From: ZC4RG20 sp036381515
GTDB lineage: Bacteria > Pseudomonadota > Gammaproteobacteria > Steroidobacterales > Rariloculaceae
Direction: 5' to 3'
NCBI GenBank assembly: GCA_036381515.1
Contig: DASVCR010000081.1
Span: 3,132-67,131 of the forward strand
DNA length: 64,000 nt
The first letter of the stretch is position 1, and every line of letters begins with the position of its first letter. Below the pieces are notes generated by a model. The model worked only from the letters and a program-made list of their open reading frames with translations, had not been told where the DNA came from and did not search any database. The position numbers were made by a program, and so were the translations under genes. Below are positions 1 to 8,506 of the stretch, piece after piece.

Positions 1-1303
1 AGTCGTTCGCAACCTCCAGCAGCCGGGCGACGTCGATGTCGCCGCCGACGCGCCCGTCGATCCACACGTTCGTGGACTGCTGATTGCAGATCCTGCCGGA
101 AGCGATGTCCGCGTTCGTGTTGTTCGCGATGAGCTCGGTGTTCAGGATGTAGAAGCCGGCCGTGCCGCCCGCGACGTAGAAGCGCTCGCCGTCGTCCGAC
201 ATAGAGCCCGAATGCAAATCGTTGCCCTGCGTGCGCTGCGACGCGCCCGGCCTGCCCCATTGATCCGTCAAATGCCGGTAGCTCGGGAAACGGCCGTCCG
301 CGTAGAGGCCCGTCTCGTCAGGCACCTCCCGGCGCACCGGGCCGCCTATCGTCTCCAGCGTAAACGACGCGAGGAACAGCGGCTCGTCGAGCACCTCGCC
401 CGTGTTCTCGTCGGTGATCGCCGTGAAGACGAGATCCTCGGGCTGCGCGCTGTAGGTTTGCGATGCGACGATGAAGCGGTTCGGATTGTCCGGGTCGTGC
501 CATAGATAGAACTCGTGCGCGAGGACGTTCTCCGCCTTCGCACCGTCGTCGAGCGGCAGGCACGTCTCGGAATCCATCGTGTACGTGATCACGTCGCCGC
601 CCGTGCCCGTCGCCGCGGCGCGCACCATCAGCATGCGCTCGACGCCGTCCGTCGACGTGTAGATGTACGGACGAAGCTCGCGATCGCGCACCGCGGTCAG
701 CCCGTCGTCGACGGTGAGCTGCGGCATCGTGCCGACCTCGACGGGCGGGTTCGCAACGGGATCGGGCTGGATCCGAAAGATCTTCACGTCGTGCGTCACG
801 CCGGGACCCGTCGTGTTCGTCGAGTTGCTTCGGCCCCAGTAGAGACAGTCGCCCGCGATGCCGAGGCCCGTCGAGCCCCAGCCGGTCGGGAACCCGTCGA
901 GATCGCCGCCGCTCCACTCGCCCGTCTCCGGGTCGCGCTTCGACGGCGCCGTCGGAATCCAGTGCAGCCAATCGAAGTTGCGGAAAAGGCCGAGCCGCTC
1001 GGCCGCGACGAACGCGCCGGCATGAGCGTCCTCGGGCGACGACTTCGGATCGAGGTTTCCGTCGGCGCCGACGCGGCCGCCCGGCAGTTCCGCGAACGGG
1101 AGGTCGAACGTATCGAACGTGATCGGCACGCAGGTGACCGCCTCGTTCAGCGCCGGATCCACACAACGCGGCTCCTCCCGTTCGGCGGCCGCGGGGCCCG
1201 TACCGTCCGTTTGACCCTGGGCGTGAGCAACCTGCATCGCCACGGCCGTGCAGAGCCAGCCGAGCGCGTGCGAAACAGCCAATGCCGTGGATGTGATGCG
1301 CAT
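1..1303 (-). CDS. Secreted propeller-like protein of unknown function (3' end outside window)
   Basis: An open frame of 434 codons runs off the left edge, so the C-terminus is missing. I chose the ATG at 1303 because a strong ribosome binding site (AAGGAGGGGG) sits just before it and the first ~28 residues form a signal peptide ending near AHAQG. The mature part is rich in Gly, Asp and Trp and has repeated blade-like stretches, for example GERFYVAGGTAGFYILNTE near the end, which recalls LVIVD or beta-propeller proteins. It contains several cysteines, fitting export. I do not recognise a specific family. It is the last visible gene of a minus-strand run starting with the MetE-like gene, 143 bases upstream. 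Confidence 0.75.
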   Translation of the reverse strand, partial: MRITSTALAVSHALGWLCTAVAMQVAHAQGQTDGTGPAAAEREEPRCVDPALNEAVTCVPITFDTFDLPFAELPGGRVGADGNLDPKSSPEDAHAGAFVAAERLGLFRNFDWLHWIPTAPSKRDPETGEWSGGDLDGFPTGWGSTGLGIAGDCLYWGRSNSTNTTGPGVTHDVKIFRIQPDPVANPPVEVGTMPQLTVDDGLTAVRDRELRPYIYTSTDGVERMLMVRAAATGTGGDVITYTMDSETCLPLDDGAKAENVLAHEFYLWHDPDNPNRFIVASQTYSAQPEDLVFTAITDENTGEVLDEPLFLASFTLETIGGPVRREVPDETGLYADGRFPSYRHLTDQWGRPGASQRTQGNDLHSGSMSDDGERFYVAGGTAGFYILNTELIANNTNADIASGRICNQQSTNVWIDGRVGGDIDVARLLEVAND

Positions 1304-1445
1304 GTCCCCCTCCTTCGCCGTCGTCGGCAGACCCGCTCCAGCGTAGGCCGGAGGGCGCCATGGGCTCAACCCCGCTCGGGAGGCGCACGTGCCGCGCCGA
1401 TAAGAGCGACGGCGGCGCCGGCGCCAAGCCAGCGCCGCCTGCGCA

Positions 1446-2555
1446 TCAGCCCCAGACTTCTTGCGCAATTTCGACGACGAGTGCGAGCTTTCGCTTTTCG
1501 TCCTCCGGCGTAATGCAGTTGCCTTCCGCGACGCTCGCGAAGCCGCATTGCGGCGACAGGCAGAGCTGCTCGATCGGGACGTAACGCGCCGCCTCGTGGA
1601 TACGGCGCTTGATTTCGTCCTTGTCCTCGAGCTCGCCGTGTTTCGTCGAAACGAGACCGAGGACGACCTTCTTGCCCTTCGGCACGAACCTCAGCGGCTC
1701 GAATCCTCCGGAGCGCTCATCGTCGTACTCGAGGAAGAAGCCGTCGACGTCGAGCTCGTTGAAAACGACCTCCGCGATCGGCTCGTATCCGCCTTCAGCG
1801 AACCAGCGGCTCTTGGCGTTGCCGCGGCAAAGGTGAACGCACACCGTCATGTCGCTCGGTCGGCCGGAGATGCACTCGTTGATCAGCCGTACGTACTCGC
1901 TCGGTAACGCGTCGACGTCGTCGCCGCGCTCCCGCACCCGCTCGCGCATCTCCTCGTCGCAGAGGTACGCGAGATTCGTATCGTCTATCTGCAAATAGCG
2001 GCATCCGACGTCCGCGAGATCCGCGATCTCCTCGCGAAAGACGCGCGCGACGTCCGCAAAGAACTCGCTCATCTCCGGATAAGTGTGTGGATCGATTGCA
2101 TGCCGGCCGCCGCGGAAGTGGAGCATAGTGGGAGACGGTAGCGTCTGCCGGGCTGTGCGCGTCGTGACCGACTTCAGGAACCGGAAATTGCTTACCTCCA
2201 CGCCGCCGCTTGGACGCTCGATCTTGTCGGTGACGACGGCGACGAACGGCGCCTCGTGGTTGCCCGATTCGTTGGTTCCCGGCGGGAATAGCTGCTTGAA
2301 CTCTACGCCCTCGAGACTGTCGAGGAAGTCGCCGTGAAACGTCTGCCGCCGATATTCGCCGTCCGTGATCGACTCGAGCCCGAGCGCCTCCTGCATCGCG
2401 ACCGCCTGCCGAATACATTCGTCCTCGTAAGCTCGAAGCTCTTCCCTCGAGGCTTTCCCCGTACGAAATCGTTCACGTAACTCGAGCAGGCTTCGGGGAC
2501 GCAGAAGACTGCCGACGTGATCGGCGCGAAACGGTGGGCGATGTGTAGCGGTCAT
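1446..2555 (-). CDS. Cobalamin-independent methionine synthase-like (MetE C-terminal domain, YxjG/YxjH type)
   Basis: The 369-residue protein has only the catalytic barrel of MetE, the length of the stand-alone YxjG/YxjH family. The opening FRADHVGSLLRP is typical of that family. Zinc ligands of MetE can be matched: His241 and Cys243 (VHLCRGN), Glu276 (FFLEYDD) and Cys337 (SPQCGFAS). It therefore probably moves a methyl group to a thiol such as homocysteine, but the methyl donor is unknown because the folate-binding N-terminal half is absent. GAGGA lies 7 bases before the ATG. It is monocistronic or leads into the secreted protein downstream. Confidence 0.88.
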   Translation of the reverse strand: MTATHRPPFRADHVGSLLRPRSLLELRERFRTGKASREELRAYEDECIRQAVAMQEALGLESITDGEYRRQTFHGDFLDSLEGVEFKQLFPPGTNESGNHEAPFVAVVTDKIERPSGGVEVSNFRFLKSVTTRTARQTLPSPTMLHFRGGRHAIDPHTYPEMSEFFADVARVFREEIADLADVGCRYLQIDDTNLAYLCDEEMRERVRERGDDVDALPSEYVRLINECISGRPSDMTVCVHLCRGNAKSRWFAEGGYEPIAEVVFNELDVDGFFLEYDDERSGGFEPLRFVPKGKKVVLGLVSTKHGELEDKDEIKRRIHEAARYVPIEQLCLSPQCGFASVAEGNCITPEDEKRKLALVVEIAQEVWG

Positions 2556-2912
2556 GTTTACCGTCCTCTGGTATCGACGAAAGAACCGTGCGCCTTGCGG
2601 CGCAATCGAGTTTCGGGGGACGTTTCGTCCGAACGTCCGATGTCGATCGTTATTTGTCCGAATGAAATCGGCGACGCAGATCGAGTCGCCTCGTGAGAGC
2701 GCGATGCTCCCAGACGATTGTCGCGCAGCGGCGACGTCGCTACGCGGAATCCGAACGGCTCGGCAACGTGTGCCGGTCCGCGTGTGTTCTTCGCGAACGC
2801 GCGAGACGCTATGTTAACAAAATCGAAAAGGCGCGTCGCACCATGCGCCACGGATCCGGCCCGCGGCTGGCCGCAAGCCCTCTGCGACAGCCGCCGGCCA
2901 CCCGAGTGTGCC
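2556..2912. other. Intergenic, no gene recognised
   Basis: These 357 bases separate the MetE-like gene from the broken VOC gene. Short open frames exist on both strands but have arginine-rich, shadow-like composition and no ribosome binding sites. A small AT-rich patch around 2810-2830 could hold a promoter reading leftward, but no convincing -35/-10 pair was found. Confidence 0.5.
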
Positions 2913-3157
2913 TCAGCGCTGCTCCTGAATTCGAATCATGTTGCCCGCGGGATCGCGGACGGCGCAGTCGCGCACGCCGTACGGCTGCATCGTGGGCTCC
3001 TGGACGATGTCGGCGTTGCCCGCCCGACCGTGATCCACCGCATCTTGCCTTTGCCGACGTCGCCGCGGACCTCGAAGCCGAGCGTGTCGCGGTAGAAGGC
3101 CAGGGACGCGTCGGGGTCCGTGTGCGGAAGGAAGCTTGCATAGATGGTGACGTCCAT
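2913..3157 (-). pseudogene. Broken VOC/glyoxalase-family protein
   Basis: From the ATG at 3157 the frame reads a normal VOC N-terminus (MDVTIYASFLPHTDPDASL, then AFYRDTLGFEVRGD, up to MRWITVG). At about 3030 the reading must move to another frame to continue with VQEPTMQPYGVRDCAV and DPAGNMIRIQEQR, a normal VOC C-terminus ending at 2913. Roughly 40 central residues expected in this family are missing at the joint. The gene therefore carries an internal deletion plus a frame change and is unlikely to make a working protein. The adjacent upstream fragment is an AraC regulator, a common partner of such VOC genes. Confidence 0.75.
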
Positions 3158-3189
3158 GTTTGGCTCCGTTTGCAAATGGAGCGGCCATG

Positions 3190-3459
3190 CTAGCTGCGGC
3201 TCGCCTGTCGCGCTTCTCGATTCCTGATCGGCCTCGTCACCTGTTTCGCGACGCAGGACGGCATCCCGGCCGTCGCGCGCCCGGACTGCCGCCGATAGAC
3301 GCTGGGTGAAACACCGACGAGCTCGGTAAATCGGCTGCTGAAGGTGCCGAGCGACGAGCAGCCGACGGCGAAGCACACCTCGATCACGCCCAGGTCGCCG
3401 CGGCGCAGCAGCGCCATCGATTCCGGGCAATGACGCCCGATGAGCCGAGCTATCCGCTA
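3190..3459 (-). pseudogene. Remnant of an AraC-family regulator (C-terminal helix-turn-helix only)
   Basis: About 75 residues match the second helix-turn-helix half of AraC-type regulators: MALLRRGDLGVIEVCFAVG, CSSLGTFSSRFTELVG, VSPSVYRRQ. The frame is closed by a stop just upstream, near 3460, so the N-terminal ligand domain and first helix-turn-helix are absent, and the neighbouring GST gene now begins there. It lies 32 bases from the broken VOC gene in the same direction. I read this as a decayed AraC-VOC pair. Confidence 0.7.
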
Positions 3460-4080
3460 CTCGAAGGGGCTTTGCCGTTGTTGCCGTTCGAGCGATCTTC
3501 GGGGAGAGCTCTGCGCTACGGTTTCGCTCGCCGATACGCGGCCGACGATCTCGCGCAGCCTGGAATGCTCGCGAGGCAATAGGCCGTGGTGGTCGAGGTG
3601 ATCGACCAGCGAGACGAGGTGAAACTCTGCGTAGCCGGGCGATGCCGCGTCGAAACGCTCGGCTCGAGCCTCGAGCCAATCGAGCCCGTTCTCGATCGCG
3701 AGCCTCGCTTTGCGGAAGAACGGGAACGCCGCCGTGTCGATACCAGTGCGGGCCGCGAGGATCAGCTTGACCTCCTCCTGCATGATAGCGTTCATCACGG
3801 CGCGCAGGTTCAGCGTTTCGGGATCCGAGGCGAGCACGCGATAACGGTCTAACGGATCGACCTTACGGACGACATACTGCGCGATGTGATCCGACTCGAC
3901 GAGCCACGTTCCGCCGTCCTCGAGCACGGGAACCTTCATGACGGGGTTATTGCCGAAGCGTGACGCGTCACTGCCCGAGACGTCGCCTGGGCTCAAGAGC
4001 TCGTATTCGAGACGGTAATGATCGAGCAGCAACCGCACCTTACGCGAGTAGTGCGAAAGCGGAGTAGCGTAGAGCCGCAT
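3457..4080 (-). CDS. Glutathione S-transferase family protein
   Basis: The 207-residue protein starts with a thioredoxin-like GST domain (MRLYATPLSHYSRKVRLLLD). The glutathione-contact segment NNPVMKVPVLEDGG with the family cis-Pro follows, then an ESDHIAQYV helix and an all-alpha C-terminal half. Ser11 or Tyr12 near the N-terminus would be the thiolate-stabilising residue. It lies 30 bases downstream of the glutathionyl-hydroquinone reductase gene on the same strand, so the two probably form a glutathione-linked operon. The C-terminal tail (SSPRRSLERQQRQSPFE) looks frayed, as if the end had been altered next to the decayed AraC gene. The substrate is unknown. Confidence 0.85.
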   Translation of the reverse strand: MRLYATPLSHYSRKVRLLLDHYRLEYELLSPGDVSGSDASRFGNNPVMKVPVLEDGGTWLVESDHIAQYVVRKVDPLDRYRVLASDPETLNLRAVMNAIMQEEVKLILAARTGIDTAAFPFFRKARLAIENGLDWLEARAERFDAASPGYAEFHLVSLVDHLDHHGLLPREHSRLREIVGRVSASETVAQSSPRRSLERQQRQSPFE

Positions 4081-4110
4081 GGCCGAGTTGACCTTACGCC
4101 GGCTGCTCGG

Positions 4111-5112
4111 TCAGGTGCGATGCGTACGACTCAGTCGCTCGCGCCCGTGCGGCGCGTCGAAGTCGACCAGCGGCCCTTTCGGTACGATGCCGAGCGGATT
4201 TCGCAGCTCGCTAAGCGAAAAGTAGCCCTGCTTGTAGAGGTCGAAAAAGACGGTTTCGCGGATGCCGTCGGTCTGATAGAGGTCGCGCGCGTACGGCCAC
4301 AGGTGCTCGTAGTCCATGAGGCGGCGCAGGTTGCACTTGAACGCGTAGTGGTAGGCAACGTCGAAGCGGACGAGCGTCGGGAACAGGCGCCAGTCGGCCT
4401 CGGTCTGCACGTCGCCGCAAAGGTAGCGGCGGTCAGCCAAACGCGCGTCGAGCCAGTCGAGCGTCTCGAACACCTGGTCGAACGCCTCCTCGTACGCCTC
4501 CTGCGTCTGCGCGAAGCCCGCGCGGTAAACGCCGTTGTTGACGTTCTCGTAGATGCGCTCGTTCAACTCGTCGATCTCGGCACGCAGGGCCTCGGGGTAG
4601 AAATCGACCGGGCGTGCGCCGACGCCGTCGAACGCCGAGTTCAGCATGCGAATGATGTCCGCCGACTCGTTCGACACCATGCGCCCGCTCTGCTTGTCGT
4701 AGAGCACGGGCACGGTGACCCGGCCCGTATACCCCGGGTGGCTCCTCGCGTAGACCTGCCACAGCGCGTCGCTCCCAAGGCACGTGTCCGCACACTGCTC
4801 CGAGCGATTGTCGAACACCCAGCCCTGATCGGTCCGGCGCGGCAGCGCGAACGAGACCGAGATATGCTCCTCGAGGCCTTTGAGCTTGCGGAAGATCAGC
4901 GTGCGATGCGCCCACGGGCAGCCGAACGCGACGTACAGATGGTAGCGGCCGGGCTCCGCCTTGAAGCCGCCTTCGCCCGTGGGCCCCGGTGCGCCGTCCC
5001 GGGTCACCCAGTTGCGGACGACGGACGGGCTGCGCTCGAAGCGTCCGTTGTTGAACCGCAGGGCCGTCGCTTGCTCGTCCGTGACCCAGCGGCCGTCGAT
5101 CATTGCTCCCAT
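4111..5112 (-). CDS. yqjG: Glutathionyl-hydroquinone reductase (YqjG/Xi-class GST)
   Basis: This Xi-class GST reduces glutathionyl-hydroquinones using glutathione. The catalytic Cys-Pro-Trp is visible in YVAFGCPWAHRTLI, and the C-terminal helical domain (GDVQTEADWRLFPTLVRFD, HYAFKCNLRR) is characteristic. About 333 residues from the chosen ATG fits the family's usual 310-340. Upstream in-frame codons continue to 5283 but encode non-family sequence. ATG codons at 5121, 5112 and 5103 are all possible; a GGGAG lies only 3 bases before 5103, so the start is uncertain. The GST gene follows 30 bases downstream. Confidence 0.9.
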   Translation of the reverse strand: MGAMIDGRWVTDEQATALRFNNGRFERSPSVVRNWVTRDGAPGPTGEGGFKAEPGRYHLYVAFGCPWAHRTLIFRKLKGLEEHISVSFALPRRTDQGWVFDNRSEQCADTCLGSDALWQVYARSHPGYTGRVTVPVLYDKQSGRMVSNESADIIRMLNSAFDGVGARPVDFYPEALRAEIDELNERIYENVNNGVYRAGFAQTQEAYEEAFDQVFETLDWLDARLADRRYLCGDVQTEADWRLFPTLVRFDVAYHYAFKCNLRRLMDYEHLWPYARDLYQTDGIRETVFFDLYKQGYFSLSELRNPLGIVPKGPLVDFDAPHGRERLSRTHRT

Positions 5113-5269
5113 TCGGGACATTCTGGCCACATCGGGCGGCGCGTCAACGATTCCGTCCAAACGGCTGCCCGTGCATCCAGCCCAGAAACGCGCCGAAGAA
5201 TCGCCAGCACGGAAGCCTAGGGTCCGGGCACACTTCGGATGCCACTCATCGGCGGAGGAAGTCCGGCCA

Positions 5270-5352
5270 AGACCGAAGAACATCTACGGCATCACCAAAC
5301 GAGCCGCGGAAGACCTGTGCGAGCTCTTCTACCGCCGATTCGGGCTCCCTTG
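5270..5352 (+). pseudogene. Fragment of an extended SDR / NAD-dependent epimerase
   Basis: On the plus strand the frame starting at 5276 reads KNIYGITKRAAEDLCELF then YRRFGLP, which matches the active-site helix of NAD-dependent epimerases, including the catalytic Tyr-x-x-x-Lys (YGITK). The similarity ends abruptly near 5352, before the expected strand that follows this helix, and nothing epimerase-like precedes it. It is a short relic caught between the hydroquinone reductase and a palindromic repeat. Confidence 0.6.
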
Positions 5353-5406
5353 GCGAGGACCCACGCCCCCTCCTCCGACGCTCGTCGACGACAGCTTCCA
5401 TCACAC

Positions 5407-5460
5407 CTCCGCGGAGGGATTTCTGGAATGATTCGCATTCAGAAAATCCCTCCGCGGAGG
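5407..5460. repeat. 25-bp inverted repeat (hairpin) with CCTCCGCGGAGG ends
   Basis: Arms 5407-5431 and 5436-5460 are almost perfect reverse complements around a 4-base loop. Each arm ends in the self-complementary 12-mer CCTCCGCGGAGG, which occurs again at 26932-26943. It has no T-run, so it is not a classic terminator. It may be a small mobile or REP-type element. Confidence 0.7.
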
Positions 5461-5661
5461 CGCGCCAGTATCCCCAGGCGGGACCCGCCGGTCCGAACCG
5501 AGGCGATAGAGTCCGCGCAAATCGATCGGGCAGCGATGCCAGCCGAGATTGCTCGGCGACGTTCTCGCCGGAACGCCGCTCACTGGTCGGGTGAACGAGC
5601 GGTCCGTCGCCGGCGAGTGGGCCCGCCCCGAGCACGCGGTAGTTTTCTCCCATGCAAGAAT

Positions 5662-5687
5662 TTGCTAATCGCGCGATTGGTTATAAT
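5662..5687 (+). promoter_or_regulatory. Probable promoter with palindromic operator before the DUF2235 gene
   Basis: A perfect -10 box TATAAT lies at 5682-5687. The best -35 match, TTGCTA at 5662-5667, is only 14 bases away, shorter than usual. The spacer holds a perfect 12-base palindrome AATCGCGCGATT (5667-5678), placed where a repressor would block RNA polymerase. Start of transcription would be near 5694, giving a leader of about 64 bases. Confidence 0.45.
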
Positions 5688-5757
5688 GTGGGCAGACCGG
5701 CCCGTCGACGTGCGGGCGCTGCTGCCCCGGCCGCTCATGCCGGGAGGAACACGAGAG

Positions 5758-7002
5758 ATGGCTGGACGACACCTGGTGCTCTGCTTCGACGGAACGTGGA
5801 ACACGCCGGACAACGGCCCTGCCCCCACCAACGTAGTCAAACTGCTGCGGGCGCTGCCGAGCAGGGCGAAAGGAGTATGCCAGATCGTGTTCTACGACAA
5901 GGGTGTCGGCACCGGCAACTTCACCGACAAGATCGTCGGTGGCGCCTCCGGCGTCGGCCTCACGGAGAACATCATCGACGGCTACCGGTTCCTGGGCAAC
6001 AACTACGCCGCCGGCGACGAGATTTACATCTTCGGCTTCTCGCGCGGCGCCTATACCGCCCGCAGCCTCGCCGGCCTCATCGCGCTGGCAGGCATCCTGA
6101 AACCGGAGCACCTCGGCCGAGACCTCCGGCGGGTCATAGAAATCTGCCGCAGCGATGTCGAGCGCGCCGAGAAGCAGGACGAGATCCGCAAGCTCGACTG
6201 CGCCCGCCACGAAGAGGTGCGCATCAGATGCGTGGGCGTGTGGGACACCGTCGGGTCGCTCGGCATCCCCGGCGACCTAGGGCGGCAGCTGTACTTGAAG
6301 CCGTACTATTTCTACGACGTGGAGCTGAGCCCACTCGTGGACGTCGGCCTCCACGCCATCGCCATCGACGAAAAGCGCAGCGCCTTCGCGCCCACGCTGT
6401 GGGGAAGCGCGGACGGTAAGCCGCACGACGGCCAGATCGTCGAGCAGGTATGGTTCCCCGGCGTGCACTCGAACGTCGGCGGCTCGTACCCGGATGCGGG
6501 CCTGTCGGACATCGCGCTGGACTGGATGGTGAAGCGGCTCAAGCGGCACACCGCGCTCGCATTCGACGACGACTGCTTGCGCCGCACGTGTAATCCCAGA
6601 GTGGACGGCATGGGTTACGAGAGCCGCTCGGCCCTATACGTCAGCTCGAAGGTCTACCCTTATCAGCGCCTCATCAACCAGACGCTGCCCGACGGCCGGG
6701 GCCTCGGGGAATGGTTCCGCGAGACATTCGAGAAGTTCGACCGCCGCAATCTGATGCCCGAGGGCATGCGAACCGTCAACGAGATGCTGCACATCTCGGC
6801 GCTCGACCGCTGGGCGCTCAAGGCGGTGCTGCACGACGCCAGCAAGCCGACGGACAAGCAGCGGCTTTACCGCCCCCCGAACCTCGAGGCCGTGATCCGG
6901 GCACGCAATATCGCGGTGGTGGGAAGGGACGGCGAGCGGCTGCCCGCCGACATCGTGCCGTGGCCGAGCCACGACGAGCGTCCAGCACTCGAGCCGGCAT
7001 AG
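5758..7002 (+). CDS. DUF2235 alpha/beta-hydrolase domain protein
   Basis: The 414-residue protein opens with LVLCFDGTWNTPDN, the hallmark of DUF2235, a family related to the Tle1-type phospholipase effectors of type VI secretion. The nucleophile is Ser95 in GFSRG, with Asp163 (VWDTVGSLG) and His237 (GVHSNVGGSY) completing the triad. No signal peptide is present. I chose the ATG at 5758 because GGGAGG precedes it; an upstream in-frame ATG at 5737 is also possible. No VgrG, PAAR or immunity gene is adjacent, so a T6SS role is not supported here. A promoter with an operator-like palindrome lies upstream. Confidence 0.88.
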   Translation: MAGRHLVLCFDGTWNTPDNGPAPTNVVKLLRALPSRAKGVCQIVFYDKGVGTGNFTDKIVGGASGVGLTENIIDGYRFLGNNYAAGDEIYIFGFSRGAYTARSLAGLIALAGILKPEHLGRDLRRVIEICRSDVERAEKQDEIRKLDCARHEEVRIRCVGVWDTVGSLGIPGDLGRQLYLKPYYFYDVELSPLVDVGLHAIAIDEKRSAFAPTLWGSADGKPHDGQIVEQVWFPGVHSNVGGSYPDAGLSDIALDWMVKRLKRHTALAFDDDCLRRTCNPRVDGMGYESRSALYVSSKVYPYQRLINQTLPDGRGLGEWFRETFEKFDRRNLMPEGMRTVNEMLHISALDRWALKAVLHDASKPTDKQRLYRPPNLEAVIRARNIAVVGRDGERLPADIVPWPSHDERPALEPA

Positions 7003-7143
7003 CATAAAAACCGCGCCGGCGGCCCCAACGCTCACATGCTCCGAAAGCGCACGGACTGACCAAAACCGGACACCGGCTCTCGCCGTTCGCGAGGTCATCG
7101 AGTCCGACGAGCACCGCGCCCGATACCCGTTGGTCGATACGCG

Positions 7144-7491
7144 GAGCTCGATCGGGTGGTCGGTACGTACAACTCGATGCTCGCGAACCTCCAGCGCGAC
7201 TGGCTGCGGCTCGGCGAGCAGCGCGGTTTCCTCGAGCGGTTCCTGAAGGTCACGCCGGTCGGCATCGTAATCTCCGACTTCGAAACGGCCGCGTGTCGCT
7301 CGGGAATCCGCGCGCGAGCTGCTCGGCGCTGCACACGGCGACGAGTTCGTGGGGCGCACACTCGCCGAGATCGATTCGGCCGTGCGGCGACGCTCGACCG
7401 GCTCGAGGTCGACCAGGACCGCAGCCAGATCGATCAGGTCATGATCAACGTGGTGAAGAACGCCGCCTCGGCTGTCGGGGTCGGGCTCTAG
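7144..7491 (+). pseudogene. Decayed PAS-domain sensor histidine kinase
   Basis: Pieces of a sensor kinase can be read in order but not in one frame. ELDRVVGTYNSMLANLQRDW and a linker to FLKVTPVGIVISDFE form a PAS start. In a second frame come ARELLGAAHGDEFVGRTLAE and IDSA, the PAS core. The first frame then resumes with RSQIDQVMINVVKNAASAVG, the N-box of the ATPase domain, ending in a stop. The phosphoacceptor His region and most of the catalytic domain are missing. Several deletions and a frameshift make this a clear relic. Confidence 0.7.
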
Positions 7492-7772
7492 TCGAAGTCG
7501 AACAGCTCGTCGAGGAAGGACTTGCGCTTGCGGTAACGGCGGTGGTCATCGTAGTCCCGCTCGTAGCGGTCGCGCTCGTAAGGCTCCGGCCCATAGTCCT
7601 CGTGCCGCCCGCGGGGCACGTCGCGCGGCGGCGCGGCCGCCGCCGAACGCTCGATAATCTTGTCGAGCTCGCCGCGATCGAGCCAGACGCCGCGGCATTT
7701 CGGGCAATAGTCGATCTCGATGCCCTGCCGGTCCGACATCAACAGCTCCGTCTGGTCTACCGGGCACTTCAT
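7488..7772 (-). CDS. Small zf-TFIIB-type zinc-finger protein
   Basis: The 94-residue protein has the zf-TFIIB signature: an N-terminal CPVD, then IDYCPKCRGVWLDRGELDKI with Cys23 and Cys26. The second cysteine of the first knuckle, normally CPxC, is Asp6 here, leaving Cys3, Cys23 and Cys26 as visible ligands. The C-terminal half is highly charged, rich in Arg, Tyr and Asp, and ends in FLDELFDFD. Function is unknown. Its 3' end overlaps the decayed sensor kinase on the other strand by 4 bases. Confidence 0.8.
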   Translation of the reverse strand: MKCPVDQTELLMSDRQGIEIDYCPKCRGVWLDRGELDKIIERSAAAAPPRDVPRGRHEDYGPEPYERDRYERDYDDHRRYRKRKSFLDELFDFD

Positions 7773-7950
7773 CCTGCGTCTCCTCGAGATCTCGTTCGCT
7801 CGAGGTATTGTATCTGCTTGGGTCGGACGCTGCCGAAACGCCCCGGCCGTATCCGAAACCCGCGCGTGCGGCCGGGATCAGGGACGCCGATCACGACGCT
7901 CGGCGGGCCAGCGTCGTAGGATTCGCACGGAACGTGCTCGAGGTAGCGCC

Positions 7951-8469
7951 ATGCCGAGGAGTCGAGGAAGCGTCCTGCCTACGATCGGTACGCGCGCGCG
8001 GCATTTCGCGTGCGGCGCGGCCGCGCTGCTCGCGGCGGCCGCCGCGGCTCGGCCGTCGCCGGCGCACGGCGATCCGCCCGAACCGATCGACGAGCAGCAC
8101 CGCTGCCTCGCGCTCGCGATGTACTTCGAGGCGCGCAACGAAGGACCGGACGGCATGCGCGCCGTCGGCTCCGTCGTGCTGAATCGCGTCGAGAGCGAAG
8201 ACTTCCCGTCCACACCGTGCGAGGTCGTCAAGGAAGGCGGCGAGACGCCTCCGTGCCAGTTCTCGTGGTGGTGCGACGGCAGGAGCGACGTGCCGCGCGA
8301 CGCCGAGCTGTGGCAGACGGCGCTCGAGGTCGCCGCAGCGCTGCTCGAGGACCGCGGCGAGGACCCGACGAACGGCGCGCTGTTCTTCCACGCCGCGACG
8401 ATCCGAGTGCCGTGGCGCGTCGAGCGCACGCGCACGGCGCAGATCCTCGGACACGTCTACTACCGCTGA
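7951..8469 (+). CDS. SleB-type cell wall hydrolase (Hydrolase_2 family)
   Basis: After a signal peptide (hydrophobic stretch about residues 19-35, cleavage near AHG) comes the SleB/CwlJ catalytic domain. It has the conserved LALAMYFEARNEG with presumed catalytic Glu60, VLNRVESEDFP, CQFSWWCDG and ALFFHAATI. The family hydrolyses peptidoglycan. At 172 residues it is a minimal secreted version without a binding domain. GAGG lies 7 bases before the ATG at 7951. No sporulation genes are nearby, so general wall turnover is more likely than spore germination. Confidence 0.87.
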   Translation: MPRSRGSVLPTIGTRARHFACGAAALLAAAAAARPSPAHGDPPEPIDEQHRCLALAMYFEARNEGPDGMRAVGSVVLNRVESEDFPSTPCEVVKEGGETPPCQFSWWCDGRSDVPRDAELWQTALEVAAALLEDRGEDPTNGALFFHAATIRVPWRVERTRTAQILGHVYYR

Positions 8470-8506
8470 GCCGGATGCCGTCGAGCCGGATGCGGACCGG
8501 CCGCGC

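Noticed and set aside
318..1427. 369-codon minus-strand frame
   Set aside because: It overlaps the secreted protein whose frame runs off the left edge and has a signal peptide and strong ribosome binding site; this frame is Arg/Gly-rich without motifs.
2558..2851. 97-codon open frame upstream of the MetE-like gene
   Set aside because: No ribosome binding site, no recognisable pattern and shadow-like composition.
5758..7002. DUF2235 gene as a type VI secretion effector
   Set aside because: The hydrolase motifs fit, but no VgrG, PAAR, chaperone or immunity gene is adjacent.
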